DNA of 64,000 nt from Tigriopus japonicus (Eukaryota > Arthropoda > Copepoda > Harpacticoida > Harpacticidae). Positions 21,328 through 33,523 of the stretch are shown piece by piece. Below the pieces are notes generated by a model, which saw only the letters and a list, made by a program, of their open reading frames with translations, had not been told where the DNA came from and ran no database searches. Position 1 is the stretch's first letter, and each line of letters opens with the position of its first letter. The position numbers and the translations under genes are program-made. The stretch lies in assembly GCA_010645155.1 (NCBI GenBank), contig CM021315.1, positions 7,205,034 to 7,269,033 on the forward strand. Direction: 5' to 3'.

Positions 21328-23642
21328 TTTTACAAAAATGGGGTATTCGTGAAGGAGACAGCTGCTGAAGTTACCTAAAATCGATTGTAGACGGCGCCAC
21401 ATTTGACTAGGCGAGAATAAAATTTTGCTACGGAAGTACTGCTAACTTGAAAGTCCTTTTTAGACACTATCTCATCAGTTTTTCAAGGATTTATTGATCT
21501 AAAAGTAATGGAAAATAAGTGTACTTCATGATTTTGTCACATTTTTATCCATACACCTGGACATTTCTTTCGAAAACCGAGTTTCAAGTGTACATATAAT
21601 GTTGCGTGAGTTTGAAAATTACGTCTCAAATCAAGCAAGTCAGAAACGACGCATGCACGGATTTTTTCCTGTCTGGTCAGGACCAAATTCGTCCCTGGGA
21701 CTCTGATAAGGTTTTAAACCCCAAAATCGACCAAAAAATGATTGGAATTGTTGTAGGGCTGGCTGGGAAGGGTGGTTTGATCAAATCCAATTAGCCAACG
21801 ATTCAGTGAGGTCACTAATCTAAACAAAGTCAGGGATTGGTTCAGAACTGAGCCCGCTCAACCAATGACAACAAGGCAGCAATTTTGCGGACATAAGATC
21901 ACATTTGACGCTTCAACAACACTTAGCAGCGATGACGTTAAGGACCCCATAAACCATTTAGGCCAATTGAAATCAGATGAATCATGGAATAGTCCAAAGA
22001 AGATTGGTGTTAAAAGGGAATTTTGTAAGCTTATCATCACAAAAAGCTCCAATTATCTGGGATTTATTCATTAACAATATGGCATAGGGTAGGTCACATT
22101 GAGCCTTGATTCTATCTATGGCATATCATTTTGTTCACTTCCATCGGGTCATTCTGATATAGAGGTGAAGAATCTTTCCAAAAATTGAAGTTTCTGATAT
22201 TGTGGCATTTTTTCTCGAAATGTTTTGGAACGGTGTCGGTGTTTGGTGCTGTCACCCATTCTAACATGTTTTCACTTAAGCTTGCGTGTAGAATCTAGTT
22301 GTTTCTTGGCTTTGGTCCGGATTCCCATGGTTGATCGATTGGTGGGTTTGTTGATTGGTTGCCTCTACCATCCTTCAAACATCTTCTGATGCTAGTCATG
22401 AAAGGTCTTTTGGTTTTTCCCTCTCGTAAGTTGCTCTTGTTGTTTTGGACTAAAGCAAGACGACGCTTTTTGTGTGGACGACTGGCCGCGTCGGAACGGT
22501 AATTCAGGGTCAGAGCGGGAATCATAAAAATCCCAAACGTGCGTCCTTCGATACCGATCATCAAAGCGGCTTATGAGTTTGCTCAAATCAACACCATGTC
22601 AATTTTTCAAAAGTAAAGTACGTGTTCATTGAGTCAAGCAAGACAAGAGGGATGATTCAAATTGGTCTACAAATAAAGTTTGAACCCTGATTAGGTCTGG
22701 CCCTCCAACAGAAATGTGAGGTTTGGTGAAAAGTTGGTTTTTTATTTCACTCTTACAGGAAGCCTGAGTACTTTTTAGCGCATTTTAAAACACGTTGGTC
22801 CGTCGCAATATTGGTACACCACATGTAGCCACCAAAACTATCAGAATCATCTCCTTTTTTAACAGCATTGAGCTTTTCAAGTTTCGGTCCACCTGTGCAG
22901 CACGACTCAATGTCCGCAATCTCAAATAGTACTAAAGAAGCAACAGGCAGGTACAAAATACGAAAAACAAAATACCGCAAATATCCATTCAATTTGCTTT
23001 GCATATCAACTAAACTACGAAAGTGCACCTTTTTGATTATATCTCAAATAAGTAGATGTAATCAAGGCATAAAAGTAGTTGACTGACACCAACGCATTAT
23101 TTTTAAACGAGTGAAATCTCGATCTTCAATCGAAAACTCGAAAACTTGAGAAATGAAGGCAGAATCAGATCGGCCTAACGCCAATAGTTTCTATGACCCC
23201 AAGCACGACGACTTCGAAGCTCATCATTCAATTTCTCAGCCAACAATTATCGGCAGTGGGACTTTTCCGGCTGGGCTCTTACAAGTTTGATGCGACAATA
23301 AATATTCATCAAATTGATGTTGCCGAGCCGGAAGTGTCGCACAAAGGATATTTCCAAACTTACACAACATTATATGTACACTTGAAACTCGCTTTTTAAA
23401 AGAAATGTCCCCGTGTATGGGTAAAAATGTGACAAAATCATGAGCTAAACTTATTTTCTTTTATTTTTAGATCAATAAATCCTTGAAAAACTGATGAAAT
23501 AGTGTCTAAAAAGGACTTTCAAGGTAGCACTACTTACGTAGCAGAATTTTATTCTCGCCTAGTCAAATGTGGCGCCGTCTACAATTGATTTTAGGCAACT
23601 TCAGCAGCTGTCTCCTTCACGAATACCCCATTCGTCAAAATT
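21328..23642. mobile_element. Non-autonomous element with about 280-bp terminal inverted repeats
   Basis: The block starting AATGGGGTATTCGTGAAGGA near 21337 recurs inverted, ending near 23635. Homology extends inward about 270-280 bp (through CTCGCCTAGTCAAATGTGGC, CATCAGTTTTTCAAGGATTT and the ACATATAATGTTG block). The arms differ by scattered substitutions and small indels. The interior of about 1.75 kb has no credible transposase. It is consistent with a TIR-bearing non-autonomous DNA transposon. The precise ends and target-site duplication are uncertain. Confidence 0.7.
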
Positions 23643-24214
23643 TGGCCCACCGTTTCACCACATCACCCTAAATCAACGGGCGGATGAACAGCAATTACTC
23701 GAAGCCTTGTTTTGAATTTTCAAGCGCTCTCGCGCCGGCCCGAAATCAGCTAGGGCTACTTCAACTTGCCAATAGTGCTGCCATTTCTGACTCGGAAGTT
23801 CATCGCTGTTAAAAAGGGCAGGTTGTTTAGAACTTTTTGCAAAGACCTAAACAGGGACCAATTTGGCAACACTCGAACCAGTTCGATTTCGAGTTCCATC
23901 AATAGTTACAAAAATGGATTTCGAGTTTGAAGCGCTGCCAGTAGATGAGGCAGGTAAGGTCTGTTACCTGTTGAAAAGCTAAATTGTGGTCAGATTTTTG
24001 ACCCCAAAAAACAACATGGCAAAACTCTGCCGAAAATCCAACTCGAAACACATCAGTATTGTTGCCCAGTTCAGTTTTGGTTCTCATTGTCTGTATTTCC
24101 GTTTGTTGCTCATTTGTGATTCCATCTATATTGGCCGTGTTTAACGTCGGTAAGCCAGATGATCACGTTTGCCATTCCTCCTTCTACTTCATTTTTTTAT
24201 ACGTTATTTTTCAC

Positions 24215-24928
24215 GTTTGTTTGTTTGTTTGTTTGTTTGTTTGTTGAGGAGTCAGAACGCAGCTTCGCAGCTGCGATCTGATAGAGGCTGTCCGCTATAT
24301 GGGGATATTGCCGCTCCACTTGGACAAGCTAACAAGCAAGCATTAATTTTTACCTCACCCTCGGGAATGACCCCAGGTTCGCCCATTTAAGCCGTCAAGG
24401 GCTGTGACTACTGCATGTAACTGAATACCACAGGCCACTAGAACTCGGCAAGCCCGGGATCGAACCGGGGCTTGCCTTGTTTGCATTGAAAGACAGTTCA
24501 ACGCTAAATTTTGACTCCGAAGAGTTGAGTGTGGATAGTTGTGTTTTGCNNNNNNNNNNNNNNNNNNNNNNNNNNNNNNNNNNNNNNNNNNNNNNNNNNN
24601 NNNNNNNNNNNNNNNNNNNNNNNNNNNNNNNNNNNNNNNNNAGCCGTCAAGGGCTGTGACTACTGCATGTAACTGAATACCACAGGCCACTAGAACTCGG
24701 CAAGCCCGGGATCGAACCGGGCTTGCCTTGTTTGCATTGAAAGACAGTTCAACGCTAAATTTTGACTCCGAAGAGTTGAGTGTGGATAGTTGTGTTTTGC
24801 ATTTGAAAGACGGTTCAAATGCTAAATTTTGACTCCGAAGAGTTGAGTTTGGAGGGTGGCAGTTAGCCGGGATCGAACCCCGGCTAACCGCACGACAAAT
24901 CAACGCAGTACGCACTACGCCATGCCTC
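24215..24928 (-). mobile_element. Composite tRNA-derived SINE, copy 1 (internally duplicated, gap)
   Basis: Read on the minus strand, the 5' head near 24926 begins GGCATGGCGTAGTGCG and has a B-box-like GGTTCGATCCC inside a GCCGGGG/CCCGGC stem. It is followed by a second B-box hairpin (GGCAAGCCC...GGGCTTGCC), a shared body and a (CAAA)n tail, seen here as (GTTT)n at about 24215-24243. A second copy lies at 57372-57851. In this copy an internal module is present twice (24390-24549 and 24642-24800) with 92 N bases between. Polymerase III-type heads with a tetranucleotide tail are typical of SINEs. Confidence 0.75.
24550..24641. other. Assembly gap (92 N)
   Basis: A run of N at this position separates two nearly identical copies of a roughly 160-bp SINE module. 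The tandem repetition is the likely reason the assembly broke here, so copy number in this interval is unreliable. Confidence 0.98.
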
Positions 24929-25704
24929 GCAAGAACCCCACTAGCATGGCTGATAAAATTTTAATGTATTGTAGATTGTTCCAAACATTAAAACTGGCCT
25001 CACTTGTTGGGGTAAATAGGTTACCTTATGGGCAGGTAATTTAAATCATGTTGGTGAACACTATTATTTTTCCCTGAAATTTAAATTTTTTTTACATTAC
25101 TAACAATTCTGCTCAACAAAACCAATCAATGGAAAGAAATAAACTTAGAAAATAATAGTTATCAACCTACGTACTTAAATCAAAACTAAAAAAGACCAAA
25201 AGTACTTGAAAAAAACTGGACCAAGTATGGTTCATTTGTTATGTTAAAAAAAACTTTGGCTTGAATATTGAAATGAAACCAAACGGTCAAAAGGTGTCGT
25301 GTATGCGTTAAATGTGTATGTGTATATGTGTAAGCATATTTATTTTTTACAGTTAAACTAAGTAAAGCCACATTAACAATCCTTGAGTGTACACTCAGAT
25401 GATTGGCTGTTTTTTTTTAAAAGCAACGGTTCTGTTGAGAGTGTACTAAAAGACCATCAATTTGACTTAATTTTGGTATACTATAAAACCTGACTTATGT
25501 AGTACTTTTATTGGCAGAAATGCATTTCTGATCTTTTTTTGACTTAAAAAGCATTTTTGGAGCAACTGAGGTGCTTAACAATTTTTGTGTTTTCCTAAAT
25601 GAACCAGATCAATCAACCAATTTCATTGTATTTCACAAAAAAATGTGTACACTTTAATTTGCATTTTTTGGTCTTTTTATTTGCACGAAAAGTGCACCCG
25701 TAGT

Positions 25705-25860
25705 TATCACTAGTGATGGACTGAAAGCGCTTTCGACCGAAATCCGAAATTACAGATTCGGTTATGCCTACCAAAAACGGAAGCAAACATGCACTATAAA
25801 AGATGGATTTTGAAAACAAAATCGATAGATAATTCTTTGGTTCAAACACTTCTGAAATTT
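25705..25860 (-). repeat. Dispersed repeat, copy B
   Basis: In reverse complement this shares ordered blocks with 5570-5725: TATAGTGCATG, GGTAGGCATAACCGAA, a CGAAAGC block and a GTCCATCACT end. Divergence is considerable. Confidence 0.55.
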
Positions 25861-26077
25861 AAGTTTTCCGATTTTTCAAAATTTGCAACTACCCAACAGC
25901 AAAGACATGACCAATTTAAATATTTAAGGTGAATTGTGCATTTACGCAATCTTTTAGTTACCTAGTTTTGGTTTCACTTAAGCCCTCTTTCTTTTTTTTT
26001 TTTGCGGATTTTTTACTACCGCTACAAAGAATGCAATTCCTTGTAAATTGAAGGATTTCTCCCGAGAGCTTCAATCC

Positions 26078-26174
26078 GACCCCAAATAGGATTCGAACCT
26101 ACGCCGTCTGGGCTGAAGCACTTACACTCAACTCTTATAAGAACGCAATAGTACGCTCGGCCACTCTGGCTTCC
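26078..26174 (-). repeat. tRNA-Leu/Ser-like SINE or tRNA pseudogene
   Basis: On the minus strand GAGTGGCCGAGCG matches a class II tRNA A-box, and GTAGGTTCGAATCCTAT makes a good T-arm with B-box. The region between is long enough for a variable arm. The acceptor-stem halves pair poorly, so I do not call a functional tRNA gene. It is more likely a tRNA-derived SINE head or pseudogene. Confidence 0.55.
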
Positions 26175-26952
26175 TTTCGGTTTCGGTTATGAGCCCTTTC
26201 AAGTCCATTAAAAGTTGTCACATCAATTTAGAGAACCGGCTAAGTAGATTTTGACAATATTTTGGATAAACACACTCATAAGACCCTATTCAAAGTTTTA
26301 TGTGACCTTATATCGTTTTATGCCCATGATCTAGTTAACAGAATTCAGATACAAATACAGTATTGCATTCACACCTCAAAGCTTGTCTTAAAAGGTTTTG
26401 GAATTTAAAAATAACTTCTCCAAATCAAAGAAACACCGTTCAACCCAAACAGTTTGACAGAGCGATAAAAAAAGTAGAATTTATTTTATGAATGAATTAC
26501 ATTCTTAAAATCTGCCCAAAATGGCTGCAACCCTCCCCTTTTCTCTTGTGAAATCATGAATCATCGTCAATAAAATTTCCAAAACTGATAACAAATACAC
26601 GAATTACACCAATTGGTTGACTATATACGGTAATTAGTCAATATAGAATAATAGAATGCCTTCTAACTTGATGGGAATTATTGGCAATGAACAACTGGCT
26701 CTCATGCCCCGAGGTCCCAAATCTAAAATGCTCGCGGATTAAAAGATGACATGTGTTCGTAAAGACCTTTTGATCTTTATTAAAACAATGTGGATATCTA
26801 CCTTCTTTTTATTTTTTCATAAATAGGAACATTGAATTTTACCCTTTAGCGAAGTTTTGAGCAAGCTCATAAAAAGAATCAGAAAGATCGCAATGAAGTT
26901 TGAATTGGCGTGGAAAAAAACATATTTTTTAATGAATCAATTTCACCTTCAG

Positions 26953-27137
26953 TGGCTATTAAACGCTTGCATTCACGCGGGGCGAATCCTGTGGACAGAC
27001 CTCATTTTTTCGGATTGGACTCTTTCATTCAAATTTTGAATGATACGCGAGCCAGCGAAGTGGCCGAGCTAATCCATCACGTCAAGACTATGATCCAGCA
27101 TAGATATCTAGACCCTGGATGTCGTACGGAAAATTGA
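26953..27137 (+). CDS. Possible orphan terminal exon of an unknown gene
   Basis: A pyrimidine-rich acceptor (TTTCACCTTCAG, ending at 26952) precedes an open stretch of about 60 codons ending in TGA at 27135. The peptide has coding-like composition, for example RGANPVDRPHFFGLD and ASEVAELIHHVKTM. Base composition is clearly more GC-rich than the surroundings. No upstream exon is identified. It may be a real last exon, a pseudogene fragment or a transposon relic. I do not recognise the family. Confidence 0.3.
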
Positions 27138-29150
27138 GGTGACCGCTTGGTTGGCTAGAGGAAGGAATGAAGCAAAGAAGCAAGTTTTTCATTTTTTTGG
27201 TGTAGTTAGCTCATTCTTAATGATTCTGTTTAACTATGAACATAAAATTCTCCTATTTTCTTGTTGCATGAAATACCATCTAACCATTTTACCTGCTAAG
27301 GGGAAGGTTATTGTAGTCATATTTGCATCTTTCTTCCTGAATGGTTGATTTTAACCATGTGATTTTTTATGCTGCCAATCTATTATTTCACATAATATAG
27401 ACAAGTTTGCAACAAATTATTTCCTGTTCCTTCTCATCTATTTTACAACGTGTTTGATAACATTGATTTTTATATGTGTTTGTTGAAGTACATTTAACAA
27501 GAAGTATTTCATTACATTTGCTTAATGCACTAGAATATATAACACTATATCCTTCCAGGGCATAGATTCCCCTAATTTTTGTTGCATTTGTGGTCTAATT
27601 CATCAGTATTATTGTTTTCAGAGGATATACAGTCTTTGCATTTATCCTTAAGTATTTTTCCAATCTTGGTGAAAGGAATAAAGGACTAAGAAATTTTCCT
27701 TGGAACAAATCAGAAGCATATCCTACTTACAAATGTATAAATGTTTTGAGAAACTATGATAGTTATAGTCACAAAAACTAACATCAAAGTGGAATTTTTC
27801 AAAACCAAAGCTGCCTGACAATGATGTATCTTTTAATGTTCCGGAAAAGTTGATGAAACTTTCAACTTTGTGTGAAAAGGCTGTTTCAAAGTGAACTAGA
27901 TTTGATAGATTGTCCAAGATTTTTGTATCATAAGTAAAACAGGGAACAGCCTCCAAACCAAACATTTGATGGAGGGCTTAAGATTGAACACACTGTTGAC
28001 TTCTATTGCTCATCTTGACTTGTTGATCTTGATGGAGCTATGTTATATTAGGCATAATTGGATCAACATTGCTAAGACATCATTTGTTTTACATGAAAGG
28101 GCAATATGCAATTGTAGACAAATTCTGTTTACCAACATTTTTTGTTTTTTCTGTTTGACAAATACAACCAGCAATTAAAATGTATGAACAATGTAAAATA
28201 AAGAAAAAATTTACAAATAAAGAAATGCTCAATGCAAATGGCAAGTGAATTGAAAGCACAAAATTTTGATCACTATGACAATTCCACATTTTTGCACCTT
28301 TTAAGACTGTATAGTCCATTGCACAGATAAATTAAAACAAACACCTTTTGCTCCAATTTTTCTCATTTTTCTCCATCATAACACCTTGGTGAGTGCAAAC
28401 ACCTTATGACTTGAAAGAGTTAACATAGAGACCTTAGCAAGCCAGTTCTTAGTGCCCTAAATATTTTTGGATTGTGTTTAACAAATGTGGAGATAGGTTT
28501 CATTCTGCCAAACAAAATTGGTCATTAACTATTCAAACCTTGTTATGATGCATCCAAAAAAAATCAACCAAAATAAGGTGCATCGCAGCATAATGGTTAT
28601 TCATACTTCAAATAAATCTAGATTTGCCTACCTTTGTATGCACTTCAGTAGATCTCAGTGAATGGAAACTCCTGAACATATCTTTCAACACTTGTGTTTG
28701 TTGGTCATTGATGGCTGAAGTTCTCCACCACTCATAGAGCCCCTTTGGTCTCACCCTGGTGCCCACCACTTCACTTCACACCCCTTCAAAAAAGTCTGAA
28801 GACCACATTCGACTTGTTTTTTTATGGATTTTTGTTTCCTGATGCTTTAAATTCAACCACAATCAGGATCAAACTGAAGTGCTTCCTTTATAGACAACTA
28901 TTGGCATTGTCAAGGGTCACAAACATTTAGAGGGCAAGTCAAATTTCTAATCTTGTGTCATAGTATTTTGAGACAAGATTAATGAGATGGACCCAAAACA
29001 TACTATTCATTTGTAAATCATTATTCAACGTTCAATTATTGCACAACTTTGTCCATTTTTCTTTTTGAAAAACTAGTCTTGATTGGGCTCAAGTCAAAAT
29101 AAATCTAACCCTGAACATCACTTGGAAAGCCAAATGAGTCTACAGTAAAT

Positions 29151-30166
29151 GGGCTCAGAATTTTAGCCAACCAAGTGGTCGGAGAGGTTGGGCGACTCTG
29201 TTCCGTTAGGCGTCCACTCGAGACGTCCATGGATCCAGTTATGGTTGTTTGGAGACAGGTTGGTCACCTTGCGCGGAACACGGAATGATCTTGTTGGCTG
29301 ACCGGAAGTCGACGCTCAATGAGCCCAAACGGACCATGCTCTAACTGTACCAACCCTCATGCGATGAATATTCACTTGAATCTATCTTAAACTTGGCGTT
29401 CAGAACAATGATGTTCATTTAAGAAACGCCCCAAAATGGCCCCCGATACTGGCGCTTTTTCTTTAATCCTATCCATTCTCACTACTTGGTCTTTGGTTAA
29501 CCTCGCCCGAGGAACCCAGCCCTCTACTGCCAAAACGCGAAGCTTTTAAACAGGGTGACTACTTTTTCCCAAAGCACTGATGGGCTCTCAACTCCAAACC
29601 ACTCCCAAACAACGTCCAACCACCTCAATGTCCAAAGTTTACCAACAAAATCACTCATGGTTCCATTTGCAATGTCCCCGCAAACAATCCAATCACCCGT
29701 ATTAGCCCCAAAGCCGAGAAATCCGGGCCCCAAACCAACCATATTTAAAGGCTAGGCTATAAAACTCGAATCCCTGGCTTCGTGGATCGCAGTTCGAACT
29801 CGGAATTCCAAGCGACAACAACACAAAGCAGCTGCATTTGTTTCAAAGAAGTCTTAGCCTTCGTTTCTCAATCCATCAGAGAGGGGATTTCAGGTCCACA
29901 CGCCTCAATCCGAACCGGGGTGGGCGTGGTAAGAGTGTCTGTGTCCCAGATCTCCCACATATTGAGGGTACTCGAGTGCAGGTCCGCCCGAATCTGGCCG
30001 GTTGCGGTGTCTTGACCATGGGCAATCGACGAATGAATGAAAGCTTCATGGAAAGTCAAATGAGTGGACCAAACCGACCTCCAGCCTCCACGAAACTGAT
30101 CTGAGCTCTCTTTCTCGCTCTCTGGGAAATCGATTGATCCATCCATAGAACAAGAGCATCCATATC
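29151..30166 (+). other. Upstream region of NC2-alpha
   Basis: About 1 kb of more GC-balanced sequence precedes the NC2-alpha ATG. Open frames on both strands (for example 29524-29755) overlap each other and show no recognisable protein. It probably contains the promoter and 5'UTR. I see no clear TATA element that I can assign. Confidence 0.4.
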
Positions 30167-33100
30167 ATGTCTTCCTCGTCGTGCTCTTCGTTGTCTTTGG
30201 CCCGCAAGAAAAAGAAGTACAATGCCCGCTTTCCACCCGTAAGAAGCTCAGTAGCAGGCTAGTTGATCATAATGGCTTTTGTTGCGACGGGATTTGTATC
30301 TTGTGATTACAGGCTCGCATCAAGAAGATCATGCAGAGCGATGAAGAAGTGGGCAAAGTGGCGGCGGCCGTGCCAGTCATTATCTCCAGAGCTTTGGAGC
30401 TCTTTGTGGAAACGCTCTTAAAGCGAATGGATGCCACCATGACGGAGCGTGGAGCACGTACCATGACCCCGGGACACTTGTAAGATACCCGACGAGAACT
30501 CGGAAGTGTAGGCCATGGCTGACCTGAGTTATTTCTCGTTTGGCTTCCAGGAAGTTATGTATTCACTCGGAGCCGCGCTTCGATTTTCTCAAAGACTTGG
30601 TTTTGGACGTGCCCGATCTGGCGGCCGATAACGGCGAGGAAGGGGCCCATCCTCAAACTTGCGCTCTCTCATCAACCACTACGACAGCCACTGCCACGGG
30701 CCGGAATGCCAATGGCACGCCTCGAGCTCCCCGATTACCCCGGCAAATCAGTACAGTCAAGTCCAGGTAAAAAAACGAGGATCGAAAAATCTTTGTTAAC
30801 GAAGGAGCTAGGTGACAAAAAGTAAATATTTTGAAATGAACTCGCAACTTTGCATCGGGTTGAATCATTGATATTTAATTAAAACACTAGATTTGACGAG
30901 GTAGGCAGAATACGTTTCATTTGTGTTGAAAATGTCACTACCACAACTGTTAAGTTGGCAGTCAGTGTGGACCTGTGGCTCCTGTCAGGAGCCACAGGAT
31001 CAAAATATCTCAATCTGAAATATCTGAAAGAGATCAGGAATATCTCAGTTAAAACTGGTCTTAAAGCCAAAAGTTCATTTCCATCACTGGAAATGACACC
31101 ATCTTGATCTCGAGTAGCTTGAGCCGGCACCAGAAAATGTCTGGGATCAAAAAGGCTTGATGCCGGCCTCAAGCCTTAGATGCTTCCTCAGGTCTGCTAA
31201 CTTGGGTAAAAAAGTTATATCAATGCTTAAAGGCTCTAAAGGATAGAAATAGTCGATAAAAAATAATAAAAACATTGGTTGTTTGTGTGAATTCGTACAA
31301 CTGATAGGATACACTAACAACTCAAATTCGGTGTGAAAATGAGTGAAAAGGTTGACTAAACATTGTACATTACTTGTGGAGCACAAAAAGTCAAGTGTAT
31401 GTTCCTTCTACCAGGAATTGTTCATTTTATTAATAGAAAAGTTCCTTATTTTAAGATTTTAATCCATGATATGGACACCTTGTGACATCTTCGTTTCCTT
31501 TCAGAAAGTAACCATTGACAAAATCCTAAAGCGAACCCAAATGATGAAGTTACAATGGGAAATGCAGGGGGAGGTTTGAGTGATCTCTTCAAAAATCTTA
31601 TCGCGGGCGGATGAAAAAAGAGAAAAGGCTTGTTCGTCAATGTAAGATTTTGGTCAGTGCAAGGGTTTTCGCGTTTTACAGACCGCCCTTATGACTTAGA
31701 TGCTACAAAAAATGTCGAATTGCAAGTTTGGACATTTTGACTCTCGGTTTTGTAAGAATTTGCAAAATTATTCTTTTGATCAAAAAATGGCAAGCACTTA
31801 AAAAAGACCTTTGATATTGAAGAGAAACACGTACAAAAAACGGCATTTTGTTTGATACCATGATGGTTTTGGAGCTTTACAATACAAATCAGTGCTTAAA
31901 ACATCACCTACACTTGTACTTACCCAAAAAAAGTGGCCTTTTGTTGAGAATTTTCTCGTGCAAGAACGAGCAAATAAAGTGTGCATTTTATTCCAAAATC
32001 CTAACCAAAGGTGTTCAAACTTGCAATTCGACATTTTTCATGGCATCTAATTCGCAAGGGCGGTCTGTAAATTGCGAAAACCCTTAAACTGCCCAAATTC
32101 TCACGAGCCACCCACTGTTGCCAAACAAGCCTTTTCTTTTCTTTCATCCGCCCGCGATAAGATTTTTGAAGAGATCACTCAAACCTCCCCCTGCATCTCC
32201 CATTGTCATTCCATTCTTACCCAACTTGAAACTAAATAACTGATTTTGTCGACAGAAATCCTTGTCAATTATTAATCAATACTATGGTGGTAATTTGCCT
32301 GGCAAAAAAAAAATTCAAATTTCTCGCAAATTTTGTCCACTCATCAGTTAGTGACCGGGGACACGTTTGTCCCAATGCAAGCTCTCTTGTTTTTATTGAC
32401 CTGATTGGGTTGAATGAATGTTTCTATGAAACAAAATGCCATCGCCGTTATTATCTAGCATTCAAAGACTGTTTTTCCAAATCTTCACCATTTTTGACAA
32501 GGAACTTTAGGAATCAACATCCTACGTAAAAAGCAATTACTTTTGGGTTTTTTCATAGGTGCATTTTTGAAAATGTTGGGGCCACTAAATTGATATTTCT
32601 TTTTGTTTCTAGAACCCGTCAAAACCGACGCGGCTCATCCGAAGCTGTGGCCATGTCCCGTCGGACATCACAAGGTAAATTCGTTGACCTTGAAGAAGCG
32701 GGGCGTTCATCGGAAGATGAAGCCGATGCCTTGATATCGGATGAAGAAAACGGTGGCCAATTGGTCGTCTCCCACCGGCCAAGATCTGTACCTGGATCAC
32801 CGCGACTCGGTCCAACTGGTCCCAACTCGGACGGCTTATCCCATCTGGGAGGGTCCCACAGTTTTGTCAGAAGTTTGAGCTGTGCCCCGGGGGTAAACGG
32901 GTCGAGCGGACCCACCAATGGGTACCCTCCCACCCCCATTCCTTTTACTCTCTCATATCCTCCCGTCAGTCTCGTGGGCGAGGCTCATAGTGAAGACAAC
33001 GTGGACTCGAACAACCGAAGCTCCGCTACCTTGATACCTCATATCCCTCCATCCCCCCTCAAGAAAACGGCCACCTCGATGTCGTCGGCCATAACCCTCG

Positions 33101-33285
33101 GTCACGGTGCCATGGATCTTAGCGGGAGCCCAAGTTCCACCACCCTTGGCAGTCATCCTCTTCTCAACTCACAAACCCAGGCGAATTCATCGGCTTCCTT
33201 TGCCATGACCGTGCCGCCCTTGAATCTGGTTTTATCCCGAGGGATTGGAAACAATGAAGATGAAGACGAAGACTACGATTCCTGA
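30167..33285 (+). CDS. DRAP1: NC2-alpha (DR1-associated corepressor, DRAP1)
   Basis: Subunit of negative cofactor 2, a histone-fold heterodimer with DR1/NC2-beta that binds TBP on promoters and blocks TFIIA/TFIIB entry. Exons: 30167-30238, 30313-30479, 30551-30766 and 32613-33285, giving 375 aa. The N-terminus carries [19 protein letters not shown] followed by an H2A-like histone fold ([20 protein letters not shown], then TMTPGHLKLCI and FDFLKDLV; about residues 20-105). The C-terminal half is a long Ser/Pro-rich, low-complexity region of about 250 residues. It ends in an acidic EDEDEDYDS tail matching the end of human DRAP1 (205 aa). Intron 3 is 1846 nt, unusually long for this window, and contains a foldback element. 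Confidence 0.93.
31551..32207. mobile_element. Foldback MITE inside NC2-alpha intron 3
   Basis: The left end ACAATGGGAAATGCAGGGGG is matched inverted by CCCCCTGCATCTCCCATTGT at the right end. The complementarity runs inward through GGTTTGAGTGATCTCTTC, ATCTTATCGCGGGCGGATGA, CAGACCGCCCTT and a TGTCGAATTGCAAGTTTG block. Nearly the whole 656 bp can fold on itself. No protein is encoded. A diverged single arm is present near 35985-36115. Confidence 0.8.
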
Positions 33286-33523
33286 GTCTCGATGGCAGTC
33301 AGGCAAGTGAGAAATTGAAGGGGTGCGGCGAGGGTCCGAAAAGGCAAATCGGCAAACCAAGCAAGCGGATAATCCGTGGCAACATCCGTAAGGATCTACT
33401 CAATCAAATGCACAGTATTGAATGACTTTTCCTGTCCCCGAATACAATATTCTTTTTGTTCGTTTACAAATCACGACGGATTGAGTTGGCTTTTAATCAT
33501 GAGGATACAATTTTTGGACACAG

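Larger units (their letters stand above)
19226..29150. other. Gene-poor AT-rich region with transposon-derived repeats
   Basis: I find no confident gene in this roughly 10-kb stretch. It holds a long inverted-repeat element (21328-23642), a composite SINE with an assembly gap (24215-24928), an inverted copy of a dispersed repeat (about 25705-25860), a tRNA-Leu-like repeat (about 26078-26174) and one possible orphan exon (26953-27137). The rest is AT-rich with only short random open frames. Confidence 0.55.

Noticed and set aside
24355..24915. Long minus-strand frame spanning the N run
   Set aside because: It exists only because N bases are read as open codons. The flanks are duplicated SINE modules.
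26078..26174. Functional tRNA-Leu gene
   Set aside because: The A-box and T-arm look good, but the acceptor stem does not pair, so I kept it only as a tRNA-like repeat.
29524..29755. Overlapping 66-72 codon frames on both strands upstream of NC2-alpha
   Set aside because: Mirror-image open frames from balanced composition, with no similarity and no splice signals leading into the gene.
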